A stretch of 64,000 bases of DNA from Arthrobacter sp. MMS18-M83 (GTDB taxonomy: Bacteria; Actinomycetota; Actinomycetes; Actinomycetales; Micrococcaceae). A program made the position numbers and the translations under genes. Within the stretch, counting starts at the first letter, position 1; each line of letters begins with the position of its first letter. The stretch spans positions 4,712,001 to 4,776,000 of the forward strand of contig NZ_CP113343.1 in the NCBI RefSeq assembly GCF_026683955.1, in the 5' to 3' direction. Shown here one piece after another: positions 9,156-21,650 of this stretch. The notes below the pieces were generated by a model. The model searched no databases and was not told the DNA's origin. It saw nothing but the letters and a program-made list of their open reading frames with translations.

Positions 9156-10110
9156 GACCCGTCGAATGGAACAAGTGGACACCCACTCCCCCGAACCCAC
9201 CCCGCCCTCCCCACGGGAGTTCTTCAGCCAGGCCCTGGCTTCCCGGACCAGCGCCTCGGACATCGATCTTGACGGCAGCAACGTGGCGTATTGGTGCTAC
9301 GAACCGGTCACCACGACAGCGACCACACGAACCATCCTGGTCATCCATGGTTTCCGCGGCGACCACCACGGCCTGCTCCGGGTGGCCGACCATTTGCCCG
9401 AGATGCGGATCATCATGCCGGACCTTCCCGGCTTCGGCAGTTCGGAACCTTTTGCGGGAGATCCCCACACGGTGGAACGCTATGGAAAATTCATCACCGG
9501 CTTCATGGCGGCACTGGGCCTCGGGCCGGACACGGTTTTGCTCGGTCATTCCTTCGGCTCCATCGTCGCCAGCCACTTCGCCGCCTCGAACCCGGGTGCA
9601 ATCCGTCCACTGATCCTGGTCAATCCCATTGCGGCTCCCGCGCTCGAGGGGCCAAAGGGCCTCATGACCAAGCTGGCAGTCATGTACTACCAGGTCTCTG
9701 CCAAGCTCCCGCGCAGGCTGGGGCTCGCCGTCTTGCGCAGCCGCCTGATTGTTCGCGTCATGAGCGCCACCATGGCCAAGACCCGCGACAAGGAACTCCG
9801 TGCCTTCGTCCATGGGCAGCACGATGCGTACTTCTCCGCCTTCGCCGACCGTGCCAGCCTTCTGGAGTCCTTCCGGGCCTCCGTGTCCAGCCATGTGGCC
9901 GAGGTCGCCAGCCAACTGGACCTCCCGGTGTTGCTGGTGGCCGGCGAAAAGGATGAGATCGCGCTGCTCCGGGACCAGCACAAACTGCTGGAGCTCCTGC
10001 CCGACGGCGCGCTGGTAGTGATTCCCGACGTCGGGCATTTGATCCATTACGAGACCCCGGCGCCGGCCGCCGCCGCCATCCGCAGCTTCCTGGAGGAACA
10101 CCCCGCGTGA
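9145..10110 (+). CDS. Alpha/beta hydrolase
   Basis: Serine hydrolase fold, substrate unknown. The oxyanion segment HGFRGDHHG is at about residue 69, the nucleophile elbow GHSFGS has Ser at about 136, an acid is in GEKDEI and the His in DVGHLIHYE near the C-terminus. The ATG at 9145 overlaps the aldo/keto reductase stop by 11 bases; an ATG at 9166 is an alternative that avoids the overlap. The stop overlaps the GTG of the next gene by four bases (GTGA), so translation is probably coupled. The N-terminus is Pro/Ser-rich and lacks a signal peptide, pointing to the cytoplasm. Confidence 0.85.
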   Translation: MSTKTRRMEQVDTHSPEPTPPSPREFFSQALASRTSASDIDLDGSNVAYWCYEPVTTTATTRTILVIHGFRGDHHGLLRVADHLPEMRIIMPDLPGFGSSEPFAGDPHTVERYGKFITGFMAALGLGPDTVLLGHSFGSIVASHFAASNPGAIRPLILVNPIAAPALEGPKGLMTKLAVMYYQVSAKLPRRLGLAVLRSRLIVRVMSATMAKTRDKELRAFVHGQHDAYFSAFADRASLLESFRASVSSHVAEVASQLDLPVLLVAGEKDEIALLRDQHKLLELLPDGALVVIPDVGHLIHYETPAPAAAAIRSFLEEHPA

Positions 10111-11189
10111 AAATCGTCATCGACGCCCGCTTTACCCGCACGGACCATCATGACGGCATCAGCCGCTACGGTTCGAGCCTCATAGCGGCGACGTCCAAGA
10201 TCGCGGATGTCACCATGCTGATCAGCGACAAACGCCAGCTGGCGCTCCTTCCGGATGTCCCTTACGTGTTCATCAGCAGCCCGTTGTCGCCGCGCGAACT
10301 GTTCGTGGCGCGCGAAGTCAACAAGCTCGGCGCCGACGTGGTGGTTTGCCCGATGCAGACCATGGGAACCCTGGGCCGGAAGTATGGCTTGGTCCTGACC
10401 CTGCACGACCTCATCTATTATGAGCACCCGGCCCCTCCGGGCTTCCTGCCGGCACCTGTCCGGTTGCTGTGGAGGCTCTACCACAAGGCCTACTGGCCGC
10501 AGCGCCTGCTTCTCAACCGGGCGGACATCGTCGCCACCATCAGCCACACCACTGAGTCGCTCATGGCGAAGTTCAATTTGACCCGCCGGCCTGTCCGGAT
10601 CGTGGGCAACGCACCACAACCAGGCCAGACGCCGCGCGATCCGGAGGGCGGCGCCGAGAAGTCCCTGCTCTACATGGGCTCGTTCATGCCGTACAAAAAC
10701 GTGGAGACCATGATCCAGGGCATGTCCGAATTGCCCGGATTCACGCTGCATCTTCTGAGCAGGATCACCCCCCAGCGCCGTGCCGAGCTCGAGCCCCTGG
10801 TGCCGCCCGGTGCCCGGGTCGAATTCCACAACGGCGTCACGGATGCCGAATACGATTCCCTGTTGATCCGCGCCACGGCCCTCGTCAGCCTATCCAAGGC
10901 GGAAGGTTATGGGCTGCCCCTGGTTGAGGCCATGGCACTTGGCACCCCCGTGATCGCCAGCGACATTCCCATCTTCCGGGAGGTCGGTGCGGATGCCGTG
11001 AGCTATGTGCACCCGGATTCGCCCGCCGAATTTGCTGCGGCCGTCAGGGCCCTTGAAGACGAAGGGCTGTGGCAAGCGCGCTCACGCCGTTCGGTGGAAC
11101 GCGCAGCCGACTTCAAGTGGGACGAATCGGCCCGTCAATTGTTGGCGGTGGCCGAAGAGGTCGTGGCGATGCGCAGTCGCAAGCATTAG
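10107..11189 (+). CDS. Glycosyltransferase family 4 protein
   Basis: GT-B fold retaining glycosyltransferase, probably cytoplasmic or membrane-associated; donor and acceptor unknown. The C-terminal domain has the GT4 signature: the E-x7-E segment in EGYGLPLVEAMALGTPVIA and a YMGSFMPYKN nucleotide-sugar binding start. At 360 residues it has normal GT4 length. The GTG start overlaps the previous stop (GTGA). The 3' end overlaps the convergent priA stop by four bases. No other sugar gene is adjacent, so its product cannot be predicted; co-transcription with the reductase and hydrolase is the only context. Confidence 0.86.
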   Translation: MKIVIDARFTRTDHHDGISRYGSSLIAATSKIADVTMLISDKRQLALLPDVPYVFISSPLSPRELFVAREVNKLGADVVVCPMQTMGTLGRKYGLVLTLHDLIYYEHPAPPGFLPAPVRLLWRLYHKAYWPQRLLLNRADIVATISHTTESLMAKFNLTRRPVRIVGNAPQPGQTPRDPEGGAEKSLLYMGSFMPYKNVETMIQGMSELPGFTLHLLSRITPQRRAELEPLVPPGARVEFHNGVTDAEYDSLLIRATALVSLSKAEGYGLPLVEAMALGTPVIASDIPIFREVGADAVSYVHPDSPAEFAAAVRALEDEGLWQARSRRSVERAADFKWDESARQLLAVAEEVVAMRSRKH

Positions 11190-13312
11190 AGGACGTCCAC
11201 GCCGTCGAGCCGCAGTTGCACGGGTCCCGAGGTGCGCTTCGCCGCACTGGCTGCTTTGACTGCCCGCATGGCCCGCGTGGCTTCGGCCGCTTGGGCGTAG
11301 GGAATGAAGAACAGCGTCCGGACGTCCGGATCGCCGTCTTGCGCCGCTGCGCGCTGCGCTGACAGGGCGAGCGAAACAGGCGCGGGGCCCGCAGTGCGCA
11401 ACTGGACGTTCTTGGCCAGGCCTTCGTTGAAGTGCACGACGTCGGCCCGCTTGCCCGTGACGGACGCGATCCGTACCGCGGGCGGCAACTGGAGTTCCTG
11501 CCGCAGTGCCAGCTCCCGGGAGGCGTACCCGGCCGGATCCCAACGCAGGAGGGCACCCGTCGCGGTGGTGTCGTCGGCAGTGATAACGACGAGTCCGCCT
11601 TCGCTCGCGGGGCGTACGAGCGCCGCCGCGTTGAACCACCGCCGAACGGTGTCCTCGCCGGCACGAAGATTCTCCCGGCGGAGGAGCGAATTGCCATCCA
11701 GGAGCAGCGCCGCAGCATAGCCGCCGGGTGCGATGGGTTCAGCGCCCACGGTGGCCACCACCAGGGCACAGGCGTCGGTGACTGTGTGTTTGACCTGGTC
11801 TCCTGAAGAAGTCACGACAGCCTTGCCCGGAAAAGCCCGGCCCAGCTCTTCGGCGGTCCGGAGCACGCCGGCCGCCCCTCTGCGAAGACGGCCGCCGCCA
11901 CAATTGCGGCAACGCCATTCCGGAGCCGGGGTGGAGCACCAACGGCACTGCGGCAGGGCCGATTGACCGGCGATTGCGAGGGGCCCCTGGCAATTGTTGC
12001 ACCTGGCGGGCTCACGGCAATCCTCGCAGACCAACGACGGCGCGTAGCCGGATCTGGCCACCTGTACCAGGACAGGTCCACGTTCCAGCCCTTCTTTGGC
12101 GGCCCGCCACGCGGCGCCGGGCAGCCGTGCAATCCTGGCCAGGGGGTCCCGCTCCTGCTCGAAACTGTCCGCCGTGTTGAGGACGCGCGGCGCTCTGGCA
12201 CGGACCACGGTCCGAGGGGCTTCCACCGGCACGGCCCAGCCCCCTTCGACCAGTCGCTGAAGCTCGGTGCTGCGGCTGTGCGCAGCCATGAGGCACGCTG
12301 CAGACTCCTGTTCGGAGCGCAAAAGCAGGATTTCGCGGGTGTGGGCGTAAGGAGCGCGCTGGTCGATGTGGAGGTCGTCACCGTCGTCCCAGCACACCAC
12401 GAGTCCAAGGTCCTGGACGGGAGCGTACGCCGCGGACCGCGTACCGATCGCCACCTTGGCTTCGCCGCTCAGCAGCCGAAGGTAGCTCCGGTACCGCGGG
12501 GACTGACCGTCGTCGGCCGTCAGCCGCGCGACTTCCCCAACCGGCAAGACGGCGTCGAGCGCCGCTTCTATTCGGTCAAGGTCACGGTAGTCGGGCACAA
12601 CCACAATCGCGCCCCGCCCCGAGGAACGGACTGCTGCCACCGCAGACGCCACGAGTTCGGGCCAGCCGGCGGCTCCAAAGCCCCGCACTGCGGTGAGGAC
12701 GGCCCGGGGCGAGCCACCTCCGGCGAGATGCTGCAGGTACGGTGCGCCGTTGGTGTAGGAAGCCCAGGTTGCTTGAGCCGGGGATACAGCGCCCTCGGCA
12801 GGGCTGGCAGCCGCCGCTCGATCCTCCAAGAGGGACGCACCGGAAAGGAATAGCTTCTCCAGGCCCGCGACGCGCGGCGGGATGGCTGTCCGGAGAACGT
12901 CGCTCAGCGTCCCGGCGTAGCGTGCGGCGATGCTGGAGGCAAGCTCCAGCAAAGGCGGCGTCAGCACTTGGACGGGTGAAATCACCTTGAGCAGCGGACT
13001 TAATGCATGCCCCGCCTCCGACGATTCCGCACGCTCCAGCACGTAGCCGTTGAGTTCCTGGCCGCTGAAGCGCACTTTGACCCGCACGCCCGCCAACGCG
13101 GTGTCTTCGAACTCAGCCGGGACGCTGTAGTCAAAAGGCCTGTCCAAATGCGGCAGAGGCGATTCGATCAAGATCCGTGCCACGGGATTGCGTGCCGCGA
13201 GGGTTGGCCCGGCGGCGTCGCTCCCCCGAGCGGGGAAACCCTGCAACAAGGACGGCTGGCGGGCCGGCGAAGGCAACGCCATGGCAAAGGGAAGCAGCGA
13301 ATCATCGCTCAT
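11186..13312 (-). CDS. priA: PriA-like primosomal protein N', helicase motifs degenerate
   Basis: Replication-restart protein; the actinobacterial form is generally regarded as lacking helicase activity. The N-terminal DNA-binding domain (residues about 40-150, ending DVLRTAIPPRVAG) and the Cys-rich zinc region (about 428-474, with CEDC, CNNC, CRWC and CRNC pairs) are intact. The Walker A position reads AVRGFGAAGW instead of a GxTGSGKT loop, and the DEEH position reads WDDGDD. Start: the ATG at 13312, three codons into the longest frame, has GGGAGGTGAG ahead of it, giving 708 residues. It lies 163 bases after metK on the same strand and ends against a convergent glycosyltransferase gene. Confidence 0.93.
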   Translation of the reverse strand: MSDDSLLPFAMALPSPARQPSLLQGFPARGSDAAGPTLAARNPVARILIESPLPHLDRPFDYSVPAEFEDTALAGVRVKVRFSGQELNGYVLERAESSEAGHALSPLLKVISPVQVLTPPLLELASSIAARYAGTLSDVLRTAIPPRVAGLEKLFLSGASLLEDRAAAASPAEGAVSPAQATWASYTNGAPYLQHLAGGGSPRAVLTAVRGFGAAGWPELVASAVAAVRSSGRGAIVVVPDYRDLDRIEAALDAVLPVGEVARLTADDGQSPRYRSYLRLLSGEAKVAIGTRSAAYAPVQDLGLVVCWDDGDDLHIDQRAPYAHTREILLLRSEQESAACLMAAHSRSTELQRLVEGGWAVPVEAPRTVVRARAPRVLNTADSFEQERDPLARIARLPGAAWRAAKEGLERGPVLVQVARSGYAPSLVCEDCREPARCNNCQGPLAIAGQSALPQCRWCSTPAPEWRCRNCGGGRLRRGAAGVLRTAEELGRAFPGKAVVTSSGDQVKHTVTDACALVVATVGAEPIAPGGYAAALLLDGNSLLRRENLRAGEDTVRRWFNAAALVRPASEGGLVVITADDTTATGALLRWDPAGYASRELALRQELQLPPAVRIASVTGKRADVVHFNEGLAKNVQLRTAGPAPVSLALSAQRAAAQDGDPDVRTLFFIPYAQAAEATRAMRAVKAASAAKRTSGPVQLRLDGVDVL

Positions 13313-13475
13313 GCTTCTCACCTCCCTGGAGTGCCGGATGCCAGCGACGGCCTCAATGCGAGTGACGGGCTTGGCCGTGAGGACATGGCCCGCTGTTTCG
13401 CTCTTGGGTCAAGCCAAGCAGACACCACCGACAATTTTGCCTTGGCGGAGCAGTCCCCAGCCGACACGGTCCGGA

Positions 13476-14705
13476 TCAGGCGTTGAAATATTCCTTCAAC
13501 TCGCCCACCCGGTCCAGCCGCTCCCACGTGAAATCGGGCTCGTCGCGGCCGAAGTGGCCGTGCGCCGCCGTCTTGGCGTAGATGGGACGCTTGAGGTCAA
13601 GGGCGTCGATGATGGCACGCGGACGGAGGTCGAAGATCTCCGCAATCGCCTCGCTGATCTTGGCCGGGTCAACAGTCTCGGTACCGAAGGTTTCGACGTA
13701 CGTGCCGACAGGACGTGCCTGGCCGATCGCGTAGGCAATTTGGATTTCGGCGCGCTTCGCCAGCCCTGCGGCCACCACGTTCTTGGCTACCCAGCGCATT
13801 GCGTAAGCGGCCGAACGGTCCACCTTCGACGGATCCTTGCCGGAGAAAGCACCCCCGCCGTGGCGGGCCATGCCGCCATAAGTGTCAACAATGATCTTGC
13901 GGCCGGTCAGTCCGGCATCACCGACAGGTCCGCCGATGACGAAGGCGCCGGCGGGGTTCAGGATGTTCGCGACGTGGGAGATATCCAGGTTGGACACTGC
14001 CAGGACGGGATCGATCACGTGCGACGCCAGATCGGCGCGCAAGCGATCGAGGTGGGTTCCTTCGGCGTGCTGGCTGGAAATGACCACCGTTTCAACGGAA
14101 ACCGGGCGGTCGCGGTCGTATCCGACCGTCACCTGGGTCTTGCCGTCAGGGCGCAGGTAGGCCAGTTCGCCGCTCTTGCGGACTTCCGTGAGCCGCTCGG
14201 AGAGGCGGTGGGCCAGCCAAATGGGGGTTGGCATGTAGGACGGGGTTTCGTCACTCGCGTAGCCGAACATGATGCCCTGGTCACCGGCGCCTTGGAGATC
14301 ATAGTCGTCCTCCTGGCGGCCTTCGCGGGCCTCGAGGGAGTTGAAGACCCCGCCGGCGATGTCGTTGGACTGCTGGCCGATCGAGACTGACACGCCGCAA
14401 CGGGCGCCGTCGAAGCCGTTGGCGGAAGAGTCATAACCGATTCCGAGGATGGTCTCGCGGACGATCTGCGGAATTTCGACATATGCATCCGTAGTGACTT
14501 CGCCAGCCACGTGCACCAAGCCGGTGGTGGCCATGGTCTCAACAGCCACGCGGGACTCAGGGTCTGCTGCGAGAAGCGCATCAAGGATGGCGTCGCTGAT
14601 CTGGTCGCAGATCTTGTCCGGGTGCCCTTCCGTAACCGACTCTGAAGTGAAGAGCCGGAGCTTGGACGGGGTTCCGTGGGATTCATGATGCAGCGGTAAA
14701 GTCAC
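13476..14705 (-). CDS. metK: S-adenosylmethionine synthase
   Basis: Makes S-adenosylmethionine from methionine and ATP. The N-terminal signature [11 protein letters not shown] is at about residues 21-31, followed by the [10 protein letters not shown] helix; the central [10 protein letters not shown] and the [16 protein letters not shown] loop are complete. 409 residues is the family length. The GTG at 14705 follows an AAGGTAG sequence. It lies between coaBC and priA, the usual actinobacterial order. The 91 bases upstream show no recognisable SAM riboswitch but do contain a 15-bp tandem repeat. Confidence 0.97.
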   Translation of the reverse strand: MTLPLHHESHGTPSKLRLFTSESVTEGHPDKICDQISDAILDALLAADPESRVAVETMATTGLVHVAGEVTTDAYVEIPQIVRETILGIGYDSSANGFDGARCGVSVSIGQQSNDIAGGVFNSLEAREGRQEDDYDLQGAGDQGIMFGYASDETPSYMPTPIWLAHRLSERLTEVRKSGELAYLRPDGKTQVTVGYDRDRPVSVETVVISSQHAEGTHLDRLRADLASHVIDPVLAVSNLDISHVANILNPAGAFVIGGPVGDAGLTGRKIIVDTYGGMARHGGGAFSGKDPSKVDRSAAYAMRWVAKNVVAAGLAKRAEIQIAYAIGQARPVGTYVETFGTETVDPAKISEAIAEIFDLRPRAIIDALDLKRPIYAKTAAHGHFGRDEPDFTWERLDRVGELKEYFNA

Positions 14706-14757
14706 TCGACTACCTTACTCGGTTGAGGGCGGTCGGCTTCCGCCGTATGTCCCTGTG

Positions 14758-14787
14758 CTAAGGAATGAGCTGCTAAGGAATGAGCTG
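14758..14787. repeat. Two tandem copies of a 15-bp unit between coaBC and metK
   Basis: CTAAGGAATGAGCTG is present twice with no spacer. It lies in the short gap between the coaBC stop and the metK start. No function can be assigned; replication slippage is the simplest origin. Confidence 0.8.
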
Positions 14788-14796
14788 CGTCCAGGC

Positions 14797-16044
14797 CTAG
14801 GTGGCCGGGTGCACGCGGCTCAACTCAGTACTGATGCGGTCAATGACGGCGGCGGCGACGTCGGATTTGGAACCCGCCGCCGACTGCGGCGCCGCACCAT
14901 GGCCGGAGAGAATGATCACAGAATTCTGGTCTTGGCCGAACACACGGCCGACGCCGACCTGGTTGACCACCAAAAGATCGCAGCCTTTGCGTTTGATCTT
15001 TGCGATGGCGTGTTCCAGGACGTTGCCGTCCTCGTCCCCGGTTTCGGCTGCGAATCCGACGATCAACTGTGTGGTTGATCCGGCGTCGCGGCGCTGTACC
15101 AGCTCATGCAGGATGTCAGGGTTCCGTACGAGGCGCACTACGGGAGCGTCCTCGCCTTCGCTCTTTTTGATTTTGGTATCTGAAACTTCAGCGGGACGGA
15201 AATCAGCGACTGCAGCCGCCATGATCACGACGTCGGAGCCAACGGCGGCTTCCAGCGCGGCGTCGCGGAGTTCCAAGGCCGACTCAACCCGGACCAGCTC
15301 AACACCGGCGGGAGGCTGCACTTCCATGTGGGCTGCGAGGAATCTCACATTCGCGCCGGCGTCGAGGGCTGCTGCGGCAAGGGCAACGCCCTGCTTGCCG
15401 GAAGACCTGTTCCCGAGGAAACGGACCGGATCCAGGGCCTCCCGGGTGCCGCCCGCGGAAATCGTGATTGTTCGCCCGGAGAGAGGTTTGGTGCCAACAA
15501 GCTCGCTGGAATGCGCGGAGACGTCGACCAAAGCGAGAGCGGCCGCGAAAATGGACTCCGGTTCAGGGAGCCTGCCCGGGCCGGAATCCGCGCCCGTCAG
15601 CCGACCCACTGCGGGTTCAAGGACGGTGATGCCGCGGCTGCGCAGAGTCTCCACATTCGCCTGGGTTGCTTGGTTCTGCCACATTTCGGTGTGCATTGCG
15701 GGGGCAAAAAGCACGGGGCCATGAGCCATGAGGAGAGTGTTGGTGAGCAGGTCCCCGGCTTGGCCGGTTGCGGCCTTGGCCAATAGGTCGGCAGTTGCCG
15801 GGGCAACCACTATGAGATCGGCCTCGTGACCAAGCCGGACGTGGTTGACCTTCTCCACGTCGTCAAAGACACTGTTGCTCACGGGATTGCCCGAGAGCGC
15901 TTCCCAGGTAGCTACGCCGACGAACCGGCTGGCAGCCTCTGTGGGAATCACCGTCACATTGTGTCCGGCTTCAGTAAAAAGCCGGAGGAGCGATGCAACC
16001 TTGTAGGCTGCAATCCCTCCCCCGACTCCGAGGACTATGCGCAC
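14797..16044 (-). CDS. coaBC: Bifunctional phosphopantothenoylcysteine decarboxylase / phosphopantothenate-cysteine ligase
   Basis: Two consecutive steps of coenzyme A synthesis: ligation of 4'-phosphopantothenate to cysteine, then FMN-dependent decarboxylation to 4'-phosphopantetheine. The N-terminal CoaC domain begins with the flavin-site segment GVGGGIAAYK and has the PAMHTEMW motif (His where many bacterial enzymes have Asn). The C-terminal CoaB domain starts at about residue 190 (ITISAGGTREALDPVRFL) and has the KIKK dimer/active-site motif. 415 residues is normal. It lies 27 bases after rpoZ in the conserved gmk-rpoZ-coaBC-metK order. Confidence 0.96.
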   Translation of the reverse strand: MRIVLGVGGGIAAYKVASLLRLFTEAGHNVTVIPTEAASRFVGVATWEALSGNPVSNSVFDDVEKVNHVRLGHEADLIVVAPATADLLAKAATGQAGDLLTNTLLMAHGPVLFAPAMHTEMWQNQATQANVETLRSRGITVLEPAVGRLTGADSGPGRLPEPESIFAAALALVDVSAHSSELVGTKPLSGRTITISAGGTREALDPVRFLGNRSSGKQGVALAAAALDAGANVRFLAAHMEVQPPAGVELVRVESALELRDAALEAAVGSDVVIMAAAVADFRPAEVSDTKIKKSEGEDAPVVRLVRNPDILHELVQRRDAGSTTQLIVGFAAETGDEDGNVLEHAIAKIKRKGCDLLVVNQVGVGRVFGQDQNSVIILSGHGAAPQSAAGSKSDVAAAVIDRISTELSRVHPAT

Positions 16045-16071
16045 GTGACCTCCGTCAACAGGCAGTCTGTT

Positions 16072-16332
16072 TTACTCTGCGGGCTCGATCGGGGTGGAGA
16101 CCAGCAGGCCTTCATTGATCTCGCGCAGGGCGATGGAAAGCGACTTCTCGTTCAACTTCGTGTCGACCAGCGGGCCAACGTACTCGAAGAGGCCCTCGTG
16201 CAACTGGGCGTAGTAGGCGTTGATCTGGCGCGCGCGCTTGGCGCCGAAAATCACCAGGCCGTACTTCGAATCGGCAGCAGCAAGCAGCGAATCGATCGGC
16301 GGGTTGATGATGCCTTCAAGGTTCGTGGACAC
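16072..16332 (-). CDS. rpoZ: DNA-directed RNA polymerase omega subunit
   Basis: Small subunit that helps assemble and stabilise RNA polymerase. The 86-residue protein has the omega pattern: [10 protein letters not shown] near the N-terminus, then a [16 protein letters not shown] helix matching the conserved core that contacts beta-prime, and a C-terminal ALREINEG segment. It lies 39 bases after gmk and 27 bases before coaBC, the order seen across Actinobacteria. Confidence 0.96.
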   Translation of the reverse strand: MSTNLEGIINPPIDSLLAAADSKYGLVIFGAKRARQINAYYAQLHEGLFEYVGPLVDTKLNEKSLSIALREINEGLLVSTPIEPAE

Positions 16333-16371
16333 GAAATCTCCAAATTCTAACGGGCTGACAAGTGCTAGCGC

Positions 16372-16944
16372 TTAGCGCTGGTGCGGGGTAAGCCCCATGA
16401 GTGAAACGAGCTCGTCCGCTGCCCGGCGTACGTCGTCATTGATGACGGTGTGGTCAAACTCCGGTTCAGCGGCAAGTTCCAGTTTAGCGGTTTCCAGCCG
16501 TCGCCGCTGTTCCTCGGGGGTTTCGGTGCCGCGTCCCACCAAGCGGCGGACCATTTCGTCCCAGCTGGGCGGAGCGAGGAAGACGAAGTTCGCGTCGGGG
16601 ACAGCGGCCTTGACCTGGCGTGCGCCCTGCAAATCGATCTCCAGCAGTACGGACTTGCCTTCGCCGATGGCGGCGTCGACCGTGCTGCGGAGCGTGCCGT
16701 AGCGGTTCTTGCCGTGCACCACTGCCCACTCGAGCAACTGGCCATCTTCAACAAGTGCGTCGAATTCCTCGGCGGATTTGAAGAAGTAATGGACACCGTC
16801 CGTCTCCCCCGGACGCGGCGCCCGGGTGGTGGCTGAAACTGACAGCCAGACCTCGGGGTAATTGTCGCGGATATACGTGGATACGGTTCCCTTGCCAACG
16901 GCAGTGGGGCCTGCGAGGACGGTCAGTCCCGGATTCTTGCTCAC
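16372..16944 (-). CDS. gmk: Guanylate kinase
   Basis: Phosphorylates GMP to GDP with ATP. The P-loop [10 protein letters not shown] is at residues 12-21, and the GMP-binding segment has [11 protein letters not shown] and [10 protein letters not shown]. 190 residues is the normal size. The GTG at 16944 follows AAGGACGAT. The gap to mihF is AT-rich and contains a TATAGAAT sequence that could be the -10 box of a gmk-rpoZ promoter, although I see no convincing -35. It follows mihF, as in many Actinobacteria. Confidence 0.97.
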   Translation of the reverse strand: MSKNPGLTVLAGPTAVGKGTVSTYIRDNYPEVWLSVSATTRAPRPGETDGVHYFFKSAEEFDALVEDGQLLEWAVVHGKNRYGTLRSTVDAAIGEGKSVLLEIDLQGARQVKAAVPDANFVFLAPPSWDEMVRRLVGRGTETPEEQRRRLETAKLELAAEPEFDHTVINDDVRRAADELVSLMGLTPHQR

Positions 16945-16983
16945 ATCGTCCTTCGTGGAGATTCTATATACGCTGCATTTCTT

Positions 16984-17015
16984 TTTAAACGCTGTATTGG
17001 TTTAAACGCTGTATT
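16984..17015. repeat. Duplicated 3' end of mihF
   Basis: TTTAAACGCTGTATT occurs at 16984-16998 and 17001-17015; the second copy is the last codons and stop of mihF. A third, degenerate copy (tatacgctgcattt) lies just beyond. The pattern suggests local duplication of the gene end into the spacer. Confidence 0.7.
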
Positions 17016-17328
17016 TGTCTTCCATAAAATCTATCAGCGACCGGGACTGATGAATTCCCAGACCCCGGACCCTGCGTGATGGTGCGATGCCGATCTCCGC
17101 CATGATGGCCGCGGCCCGGACCGGACCAACACCCGGAACAGCCCCCAGAAGCTCGGAAACACGCATCCGTGCCAGGGCCTCATCAGTCTGCGCCGACTTG
17201 ATCAGCCGGGCGATGCTGAGTTCTCCGGTCCTGAGCTGTTCCTTTGCCAAGGCCCGCCTTGCCCGGGCTCTGGCGGCCTTTTCCAAGGCATCGGAACGTT
17301 CCTCTGCGGACAAGGCTTTCAACGTCAC
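17002..17328 (-). CDS. mihF: Integration host factor, actinobacterial type
   Basis: Nucleoid-associated DNA-binding protein of the mIHF family, not homologous to enteric IHF. The C-terminal half has the helix-hairpin-helix-like LLGAVPGVGPVRAAAIMAEIGI segment and ends with a conserved GLGIHQSRSLIDF-type tail. I chose the GTG at 17328 (108 residues), which lies 7-8 bases after GGGGA; a GTG two codons earlier is too close to that site. The position between pyrF and gmk matches the usual actinobacterial order. The 103-base gap upstream probably holds its promoter. Confidence 0.92.
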   Translation of the reverse strand: MTLKALSAEERSDALEKAARARARRALAKEQLRTGELSIARLIKSAQTDEALARMRVSELLGAVPGVGPVRAAAIMAEIGIAPSRRVRGLGIHQSRSLIDFMEDKYSV

Positions 17329-17437
17329 TGACACATCCCCCTTTGGCCGGCATTGAGTGCGTAGCGGTTTGGACTGCTCCCGAAATTACCGCGTGGTCAG
17401 TGCGGAGCGCAATGCACTGGACCTACCAAGATCTCGA

Positions 17438-18341
17438 CTAACCAGTCAGCAAGCTGTCCCGGGTGACCTCAGTAGCAGAACGCAATCCAGGAATTGAGGA
17501 ACCAGCGGCCAGGATTCCGCGGCTCGACGTCGCCAGTACCGCCGGATATGCCTCACCGAAAGTGGCACGCAGATCCGCCGGCGTGGCTCCTTGGGCTCCT
17601 AGTCCGGGAGCAAGGATGGGGCCCCGAACCGCGTTGAGGTCCAAGCCAAGGTCCACTAAGGCCGTGCCGACAGTCGCACCAACCACAAGACCGACGGACC
17701 CCATGCCCACCCAACCTGGAGCGCCGGCATAGCGACGGTTCTCCTGGGCGGCCGCCTCAACGATACGCCGCGCCACCGACTCGGAACCGCCAACGTGCTG
17801 AACGGACTTGCCCTCGGGGTTGGACGTCAGCGCAAGGACGAAAACACCCCGGCCACACCCGGCCGCGAGGTCCAAGGCCGGCCGCAGTGACTCGAATCCG
17901 AGATAGGGGCTCAGCGTGACAGAATCCGCAGCCAAGGACGAACCGTCGCGCAGCCAAGCGTCTGCATAGGCAGCCATCGTGGAGCCGATGTCTCCGCGCT
18001 TGGCATCAGCGATGCTCAAGACGCCGGCGTCGGACGCAGCCGCAAGGGTCCGTTCCAGTACCGCCATTCCCGCGGAGCCGTGGCGCTCATAGAGTGCCAC
18101 TTGCGGCTTCACCGCGGCAGCGAGGGTCGCCACGGCCTCCACAACGGTGAGCGAAAAACGCTCCAGCCCGGCGACGTCGTCGTTCAATCCCCAGTCCGCC
18201 AGCAACGCGGGGTGCGGGTCGATGCCCACGCACAAGGGGCCGCGGGCAGCCATGGCGGCAGCCAGGCGGGAACCGAACGGCTGTCGGGGCCCCGACCTGG
18301 CAACAGCCCGCCCAAGGGGAGGCTGCCCGACTACAGCAGAC

Positions 18342-18349
<8 letters not shown>
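17438..18349 (-). CDS. pyrF: Orotidine 5'-phosphate decarboxylase (type 2)
   Basis: Last step of UMP synthesis: decarboxylation of OMP. The catalytic segment [11 protein letters not shown] is clear (Asp-x-Lys-x-x-Asp charge network), GIDPHP marks the first beta strand, and GLGAQG near the C-terminus is the phosphate-binding loop. 303 residues with the mycobacterial-type (PyrF subfamily 2) layout. The ATG at 18349 lies inside the last codons of carB (8-base overlap), so translation is coupled. Confidence 0.96.

Positions 18350-21649
<3,300 letters not shown>

Positions 21650-21650
<1 letters not shown>

Noticed and set aside
14706..14796. Possible SAM riboswitch before metK
   Set aside because: The gap is short, holds a tandem repeat, and shows none of the conserved SAM riboswitch elements.
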